This document shows positions 14,212 through 19,261 of a stretch of DNA of 19,261 bases, in pieces. Under the pieces are notes generated by a model. That model was not told the origin of the DNA. It was given only the letters and a program-made list of their open reading frames with translations, and did not search any database. This DNA is from Gammaproteobacteria bacterium. Lineage in GTDB: Bacteria; Pseudomonadota; Gammaproteobacteria; SZUA-152. A program made the translations under genes and the position numbers. Within the stretch, counting starts at the first letter, position 1. Every line of letters starts with the position of its first letter. The DNA lies in the NCBI GenBank assembly GCA_030617485.1, contig JAUWVK010000011.1, positions 1-19,261 of the forward strand, given 5' to 3'.

Positions 14212-15585
14212 ATGAAAATCATAATTCTTGGCGCCGGCCAGGTAGGCACATCGGTGGCAGAAGTGCTGGCCAGCGAAAATAGTGATATTACTGTTGTTGA
14301 TATAGATGAGCGCAAACTGGAAGATTTGCGGGATCGTCTTGATATAGGCACCGTCGTAGGTGAAGCTTCCCACCCCGAAGTCCTGGCTCAGGCAGGCGGG
14401 GAAGATGCTGACATGATACTGGCAGTCACCAATAGCGATGAAATTAACATGATCGCCTGCCAGGTAGCCTATACGTTGTTCCACACGCCAACAAAAATCG
14501 CCCGGGTGCGCAGCATCGGCTATCTGTCTCATCCACAGCTTTTTACCCAGGAAGCATTACCTGTCGATGTACTCATCAGTCCTGAACAGTTAGTTACAGA
14601 TTATGTACAACGGCTTATTGAGCACCCCGGTGCGCTACAGGTACTCGATTTTGCAGGCGGTAAAGTACAGCTTGTAGCCGTGCGCGCCTATTATGGCGGC
14701 CCACTTGTAGGGCATGAATTGCAAACATTGCGCGAGCATATGCCCGGCATCGAAACACGTGTTGCCGCTATTTACCGGCGTGACCAGGCCATAGTTCCTG
14801 AAGGCAATACAGTCATCGAAGCGGATGATGAAGTATTTTTCATTGCAGCCAAACGCCATATTCGAGTGGTTATGAAAGAACTACGGCGTCTGGATAAACC
14901 CGTCAAACGCGTGATTCTCGCAGGCGGAGGAAATATTGGTGTACGCCTGGCAAAAGCACTGGAAAACAAATATCAGGTCAAACTTATTGACCACAATCCC
15001 GTGCGTTCTGAAAAAATCTCCGGCGAACTGGATAAAACAATTGTTCTACACGGTGACGCGGCAGATGAAGAACTGCTGCTGGATGAAAACATTGAACACA
15101 CAGACGTTTTTTGTGCGGTAACTAATGATGATGAGGCCAACATTCTTTCCGCCATGCTAGCAAAACGACTTGGCGCTCATAAAGTCATGGCCTTAATCAA
15201 CCGTTCCGCTTATGTTGATTTAGTCCAGAGCGGGATTATAGATATTGCCATCTCGCCGCAGCAAGCGACGATTGGCAGCTTGCTCACTCATGTTCGAAGA
15301 GGCGATGTTACCGCTGTACATTCACTGCGGCGTGGAGCGGCGGAGGCTATTGAAGCTGTCGCTCATGGTGATAAAAGCTCATCAAAAGTTGTTGGTCGTG
15401 CCATTGAGGATATTAAACTACCACCCGGCACAAACATCGGCGCCATTGTACGCGAAGATAAAGTTATCATTGCCCATCATGACACAGTGATCGAAAGTGA
15501 AGATCACATTATCCTTTTTGTGGTAGATAAAGCACAAATCCCCGAAGTAGAACGCCTGTTTCAGGTAGGCGTCACCTTTTTGTGA
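14212..15585 (+). CDS. trkA: TrkA, regulatory NAD-binding subunit of the Trk potassium transporter
   Basis: TrkA is a cytoplasmic peripheral protein that binds NAD(H)/ATP and gates TrkH. Its 457 residues contain two tandem RCK units. The first starts ILGAGQVG (5-12) with D30 at the end of the second strand and a C-terminal RCK_C part to about 215. The second starts ILAGGGNIG (235-243) with D260 and its own C-terminal part (about 370-455). The length and duplicated structure are those of gammaproteobacterial TrkA. The start [12 protein letters not shown] is the family start. trkH follows after 29 bases. No promoter is convincing in the upstream 177-base gap, although it is AT-rich. Confidence 0.97.
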   Translation: MKIIILGAGQVGTSVAEVLASENSDITVVDIDERKLEDLRDRLDIGTVVGEASHPEVLAQAGGEDADMILAVTNSDEINMIACQVAYTLFHTPTKIARVRSIGYLSHPQLFTQEALPVDVLISPEQLVTDYVQRLIEHPGALQVLDFAGGKVQLVAVRAYYGGPLVGHELQTLREHMPGIETRVAAIYRRDQAIVPEGNTVIEADDEVFFIAAKRHIRVVMKELRRLDKPVKRVILAGGGNIGVRLAKALENKYQVKLIDHNPVRSEKISGELDKTIVLHGDAADEELLLDENIEHTDVFCAVTNDDEANILSAMLAKRLGAHKVMALINRSAYVDLVQSGIIDIAISPQQATIGSLLTHVRRGDVTAVHSLRRGAAEAIEAVAHGDKSSSKVVGRAIEDIKLPPGTNIGAIVREDKVIIAHHDTVIESEDHIILFVVDKAQIPEVERLFQVGVTFL

Positions 15586-15614
15586 ACTCTCGCTCCGTAA
15601 TACATAACTGAATT

Positions 15615-17066
15615 ATGCAACGCTCTACTATACAACGCATCGTTGGTCTCCTGCTTATGGTGTTTAGTTTTAGCATGCTACCACCTGTCGTCGTTGGACT
15701 AGCTTATGGCGACGGTGCTATCTACCCCTTTCTTGCTGCTTTCGCCTGGATATTAATTATTGGATTGTTTTTATGGTTTCCCGTCCGTAAAGCGAAAAAA
15801 GAAGTAAGGCTGCGCGGTGGATTTATTATTGTTGCCGTCTTCTGGCTGGTATTAGGGCTTTCTGGATCATTGCCATTTATGCTGTCTGAATTGCCGAACA
15901 TGTCGCTCACTGATGCAGTTTTCGAATCAGTATCTGCATTAACCACAACAGGTGCCACCGTCATTACAGGCATTGATTATTTACCCCACTCCATTTTATT
16001 TTACCGACAACAGCTACAATGGATGGGCGGCATGGGAATCATCGTTCTTGCTGTTGCAATATTACCCATGCTGGGTATCGGCGGTATGCAGCTTTATCGT
16101 GCTGAAACTCCTGGCCCGATGAAGAATAGCAAACTTACACCGCGCATTACTGAAACAGCAAAGGCCCTTTGGTATATATATCTCGGACTCACAATTAGCT
16201 GTGCAATCGCTTATTGGCTAGCAGGGATGGGCGGCTTTGATGCCATATCCCATAGTTTTTCCACTATTGCGATTGGCGGCTTCTCCACACACGATGCCAG
16301 CATGGGTTATTTCGACAGCATCGCGATAGAACTTGTCGCTATAGTATTTATGTTACTTGCGGGCATCAATTTCGCATTACATTTCCTGGCATGGCGGGGG
16401 CTTAATTTGAAACCCTACCTTTATGACCCAGAAGTTCGAACTTATTTTATTGTGCTAGCAGTATCGAGCCTTATTACCTGTATTTATCTTTACCAGACCA
16501 ATACCTATGACACCGCACTTGAATCCTTACACTACGGCATATTCCAGGCGGTTTCTATTGGAACTACAAGCGGATTTACCACAGCAGAATATTATATCTG
16601 GCCGGGTTTTCTTCCCGTACTTTTGCTGTTTACAAGCTTTATCGGCGGGTGTGCGGGATCCACTGGTGGCGGTCTGAAAGTTATTCGGTTTCTCATGCTG
16701 GTAAAACAGGGTGTACGTGAAATATTTCGACTAATCCACCCAAGTGCACAAATCCCCGTAAAAATCGGCAACAAAAAATTACCTGAAAGTACCATCAATG
16801 CAGTGTGGGGATTTTTTGCGCTCTATATCGCATCTTTTACCGTCATGTTATTACTTGTAATGATGACAGGACTAGATCAAGTGACAGCCTTCTCTGCTGT
16901 TGCTGCCTGTTTTAACAACCTTGGGCCCGGCCTTGGAGACGTAGGCGCACACTACAGCGACATTAACTCTACAGCAAAATGGATTTTATCATTTGCAATG
17001 CTGCTGGGGCGGCTGGAAATTTTCACTCTTCTGGTTTTGTTGACTCCAGCGTTCTGGAGAAAATAA
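15615..17066 (+). CDS. trkH: TrkH/TrkG potassium uptake channel subunit
   Basis: TrkH forms the inner-membrane K+ pathway. The 483-residue protein has the four-fold M1-P-M2 structure with about ten hydrophobic segments. Its four filter loops are at about TTTGA (110-114), AIGGF (219-223), TTSGF (317-321) and NNLGPG (434-439). FIGGCAGSTGGGLKVIRF (342-359) is the conserved stretch around the gating loop, and the protein ends RLEIFTLLVLLTPAFWRK, also family-typical. It comes 29 bases after trkA with only a weak ribosome site. The stop is 23 bases from the end of the convergent DUF3301 gene, and no hairpin terminator is seen between them. Confidence 0.97.
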   Translation: MQRSTIQRIVGLLLMVFSFSMLPPVVVGLAYGDGAIYPFLAAFAWILIIGLFLWFPVRKAKKEVRLRGGFIIVAVFWLVLGLSGSLPFMLSELPNMSLTDAVFESVSALTTTGATVITGIDYLPHSILFYRQQLQWMGGMGIIVLAVAILPMLGIGGMQLYRAETPGPMKNSKLTPRITETAKALWYIYLGLTISCAIAYWLAGMGGFDAISHSFSTIAIGGFSTHDASMGYFDSIAIELVAIVFMLLAGINFALHFLAWRGLNLKPYLYDPEVRTYFIVLAVSSLITCIYLYQTNTYDTALESLHYGIFQAVSIGTTSGFTTAEYYIWPGFLPVLLLFTSFIGGCAGSTGGGLKVIRFLMLVKQGVREIFRLIHPSAQIPVKIGNKKLPESTINAVWGFFALYIASFTVMLLLVMMTGLDQVTAFSAVAACFNNLGPGLGDVGAHYSDINSTAKWILSFAMLLGRLEIFTLLVLLTPAFWRK

Positions 17067-17089
17067 TACCCGGCCTATTTTCATGCTAT

Positions 17090-17404
17090 TTATTCTTGAG
17101 GGATACGGTACGCATCCATTTCAACTTCCTTCACCTTTGGCCCAAGCATAGTAATTCTACCCTGATACCGTTCAGCACCATCGCTGCTAAATTCAAAAAA
17201 ATACAAACGGCATAACTGTATACTTCCTCTGCGATTACGCCGCAACCAAATACTTTTACGCTCAACCGTATCATCTAAAAATTGAACTGAAGCCTGCTGA
17301 CATGCGTTTAACCCTGCTAAACGGGCAATTTCTTTAGTGCGAAGCGTATCCCACCAATACCATAGGCCCGCCACTAGCAAAATAAACAGAAATCCATCAC
17401 CCAT
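17090..17404 (-). CDS. DUF3301 family small membrane-anchored protein
   Basis: This 104-residue protein has a single N-terminal membrane segment (about 4-18, GFLFILLVAGLWYWW). The pattern W-D-L-R-KEIARLAGLNAC, then QFLDDTVERK and YFFEFSSDGAERYQGRITMLG, matches the DUF3301 family. Its function is unknown. The bulk after the anchor would lie in the cytoplasm by the positive-inside rule. The start ATG at 17404 has no strong ribosome site. It lies 69 bases downstream of slyX and probably shares its transcript. Confidence 0.82.
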   Translation of the reverse strand: MGDGFLFILLVAGLWYWWDTLRTKEIARLAGLNACQQASVQFLDDTVERKSIWLRRNRRGSIQLCRLYFFEFSSDGAERYQGRITMLGPKVKEVEMDAYRIPQE

Positions 17405-17473
17405 TGCTTACATTTATTCTCAGATATTTATTTAATCTGGCTATATGTGTTTGTTGACAATATATTCGTAACA

Positions 17474-17677
17474 TCAGTAGTGCGGAGGAGGGGGCTCCTG
17501 GGATACATCAGCATCATTACTCGTGCCCATATCTCTTAGCTGGCGTTGAAGCATAGCCAACTCAGCCTTGAGAGATTCAATCAACTGATGCTGTTTTAAC
17601 AATACTCCATTCATTTCTTCTATTGCGGCTTCCTGATGTGTAAGCCGTATTTCAAGATCCGTGATTTTTTCTTCCAC
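17474..17677 (-). CDS. slyX: SlyX family protein
   Basis: SlyX is a short coiled-coil protein of unknown role, found next to slyD in enterobacteria. This copy has 67 residues. They comprise a heptad-rich helix (about 1-50, ITDLEIRLTHQEAAIEEMN and LKAELAMLQRQLRD) and the diagnostic tail ending PPPPHY. The start is a GTG at 17677, with AGGA ten bases upstream. It is transcribed divergently from the methyltransferase, with 128 bases between them that are AT-rich and have no clear promoter. Confidence 0.88.
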   Translation of the reverse strand: MEEKITDLEIRLTHQEAAIEEMNGVLLKQHQLIESLKAELAMLQRQLRDMGTSNDADVSQEPPPPHY

Positions 17678-17788
17678 TGGTAGCGCTTCCTGATTTATTG
17701 ATGGAGATGAAAAATATTTATAACAATTCTTATGGCTAAAAATTATCTTAGCGCCGTAAAATAGAAAACCTCAACAATGCATAGAATA

Positions 17789-17804
17789 ACCCTACGGGTA
17801 ATAT
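17789..17804 (+). repeat. Leader motif before the methyltransferase start
   Basis: ACCCTACGGGTAATAT ends just before the TTG start and differs from the trkA leader motif (14188-14204) by one missing C. The GGG lies seven bases before the start and is the likely ribosome site. The ACCC/GGGT arms could fold over it. Confidence 0.45.
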
Positions 17805-17805
17805 T

Positions 17806-18381
17806 TTGTCAGAAATAAGCGAAAAGTGGGATCGACGTTATAATTCTGCGCCTGATGATTTTCCGAAAGCATCCCGTGTGCTACAAGAATTTGCACATCT
17901 ACTTCCAACACAGGGAGATGCACTAGATCTTGCCTGTGGTCTCGGCGGAAACGCTCTGTTTCTTGCAGAAACCCAGCTATCAGTGCGTGCCTGGGACATC
18001 TCAAGCGTGGCCATAGACAAGCTCAACTCATACGCTTTATCCAGACACTTAACTGTTCAGGCTGAAATGAGGGATATCATTGCGCAACCACCGCACATAG
18101 AAACTTTTGATGTGATTGTTGTCAGCTATTTTCTTCATCGACCACTGGCAATGTTTTTATGTGATGCCCTGCGCCCAAACGGATTATTATTTTACCAAAC
18201 CTTTACCCACAAAAAAATTTCAGATACTGGCCCCAGCAATCCTGACTTCCTGCTATCGGAAAATGAACTGCTCGAAATGTTTGATCATTTACAGTTGCTG
18301 GCATACAGGGAAGAAGGTAACACTGGCGACATTAAAAAAGGCCTACGCAATGAAGCCTTTCTTATCGGACAAAAGGTGTAG
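17806..18381 (+). CDS. Class I SAM-dependent methyltransferase, substrate unknown
   Basis: This 191-residue protein has a Rossmann methyltransferase fold. Motif I is DLACGLGGNALFLAE (41-55), the acidic residue after strand 2 is D64 (RAWDIS), and FDVIVVSYFLHRPL (101-114) is the motif IV region. The fold is of the TehB/UbiE-like type. A role in tellurite, thiol or other small-molecule methylation cannot be decided from the sequence. I use the TTG at 17806 because GGG lies seven bases upstream and the first residues (MSEISEKWDRRY) look like the start of related proteins. No ATG occurs before the SAM motif. The gene ends 31 bases before the convergent cysB stop, with no terminator between. Confidence 0.85.
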   Translation: MSEISEKWDRRYNSAPDDFPKASRVLQEFAHLLPTQGDALDLACGLGGNALFLAETQLSVRAWDISSVAIDKLNSYALSRHLTVQAEMRDIIAQPPHIETFDVIVVSYFLHRPLAMFLCDALRPNGLLFYQTFTHKKISDTGPSNPDFLLSENELLEMFDHLQLLAYREEGNTGDIKKGLRNEAFLIGQKV

Positions 18382-18412
18382 GAAGAAAACCCTAGAACAA
18401 GAACCCAATTAC

Positions 18413-19261
18413 CTATTTTTCAGTATTTTCATTTTTACTCGATTCCCAGTGAAGAATGCCTTCCACAGCATCCTCTGTAAGTTGTGGCGTGATCAACGTA
18501 ATAAAAGCATACACAAAATTACGCAAATGACGTCCGCGGTGCACGCACACGCAACTCGTACTCGGTCGAAATAAATCACCTGTATCCACCACTGCTAATT
18601 CTTTGTCTTCACTTGGATCCAGTGCGGTTTCAGCAATCAACCCCACGCCCAAGCCTAACTTCACGTATTTTTTGATAATGTCAGAATCCAGCGCCGTTAA
18701 TGCGATGTTGGTGAGCAAACCCGCATCGGTAAATGCCTGGTTTACAGCAGAACGGCCAGCAACAGCATGATCGTAGGTAATCAATGGATATTTTGCCAAT
18801 GCTTCCAGAGTTAGAGGGCTTTCTTTCGATAACGGATGATCCAGAGGAGTTATGACAGACAAATTCCATTCTTTGTAAGGCAACATAACCAGTTCTTTGG
18901 GCATGTCTTTAGTTGCCGTTGTTACAGCAACATCCGCCGTACGGGAAAGCAGCATATCGCTAATCTGTCGCGTATCACCCTGGTGAATGCGTAACTTAAC
19001 ATCTGGAAATTGTTCGGAAAATTCGGCTATGACTGATGGCAGGGCGTGATATGCCTGAGTATGGGTTGTCGCAATGGACAGGGTTCCTTTGCTGTCATCA
19101 TTTAGCTGTTGGGCCACCTGGCGAATATTCTCTGTCTCGGTAAGAATCCGTTCCGCCATTTCAATAATATCTTCACCTGCCTTGGTAACGCCGGTCAATC
19201 GCTTGCCGTGACGCTCAAAAACCTGAACATTCAATTCCTCTTCCAGCAACCGTATTTGGGT
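18413..19261 (-). CDS. cysB: LysR-type regulator CysB (5' end beyond the window)
   Basis: CysB activates sulfate assimilation genes and responds to N-acetylserine. The frame is open to the right edge, where TQIRLLEEELNV matches the end of the DNA-binding HTH. About 35 N-terminal residues are missing. The linker helix (GKRLTGVTKAGEDII) and the whole effector domain are present. That domain includes the ligand loop IATTHTQAYHALP, and further on YPLITYDHAVAGRSAVNQAF and DSDIIKKYVKLGLGVGLIAE, which are diagnostic of CysB/Cbl. The protein ends normally with TAG at 18413. CysB rather than CbbR is favoured by TTHTQA. In autotrophic sulfur oxidisers it may still serve sulfate assimilation. Confidence 0.9.
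   Translation of the reverse strand, partial: TQIRLLEEELNVQVFERHGKRLTGVTKAGEDIIEMAERILTETENIRQVAQQLNDDSKGTLSIATTHTQAYHALPSVIAEFSEQFPDVKLRIHQGDTRQISDMLLSRTADVAVTTATKDMPKELVMLPYKEWNLSVITPLDHPLSKESPLTLEALAKYPLITYDHAVAGRSAVNQAFTDAGLLTNIALTALDSDIIKKYVKLGLGVGLIAETALDPSEDKELAVVDTGDLFRPSTSCVCVHRGRHLRNFVYAFITLITPQLTEDAVEGILHWESSKNENTEK

Noticed and set aside
1..19261. Search for tRNA, rRNA, CRISPR array, insertion sequences and phage genes.
   Set aside because: No cloverleaf, spaced direct-repeat array, transposase or integrase was recognised by reading.

Overview
This window looks like a chromosomal segment of a gammaproteobacterium, probably a chemo- or photo-autotroph. Two observations support this. 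The chain smg-dprA-LysM/TsaP-def-fmt-rsmB-trkA/trkH is a classic gammaproteobacterial neighbourhood. The left end carries a class I phosphoribulokinase of the Calvin-cycle type. No RuBisCO gene, rRNA gene or tRNA gene is visible, so lineage and autotrophy are inferences. I see no insertion sequence, prophage, CRISPR array or obvious foreign island.

Left part (1-3600). The end of an unidentified small membrane protein is followed by a strong bidirectional terminator. Then, on the minus strand, come prk and an NsrR-type Rrf2 regulator. Divergent from nsrR is a two-gene unit: a group I truncated haemoglobin and a ferredoxin/FAD/NAD(P)H reductase. Together these two would do the work of flavohaemoglobin Hmp, NO dioxygenation, but split over two polypeptides. 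The intergenic region holds a candidate sigma70 promoter, an NsrR-operator-like palindrome overlapping its -10/start region, a leader stem-loop, a second NsrR half-site, and a G-tract array in the nsrR leader. This is the most informative accessory module in the window.

Middle (3600-9740). On the minus strand lie a LysM/FlgT-C-like protein (TsaP family), then dprA and smg. dprA and smg overlap at ATGA. Divergent from the LysM gene is def-fmt-rsmB for translation initiation and 16S rRNA methylation, headed by a promoter with a perfect extended -10.

Right part (9700-17070). The plus-strand series continues with a DUF4390 exported protein overlapping rsmB, an NtrY-like membrane histidine kinase, an NtrX-like response regulator that lacks the GAFTGA sigma54 loop, and the Trk potassium uptake genes trkA and trkH. 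The right edge has a DUF3301 protein, SlyX, a class I methyltransferase with a TTG start, and a cysB gene cut by the window end.

Most genes are standard and intact. Starts were revised for the LysM protein, the DUF4390 protein and Smg. Non-ATG starts are proposed for fmt (GTG), slyX (GTG), dprA (TTG) and the methyltransferase (TTG).
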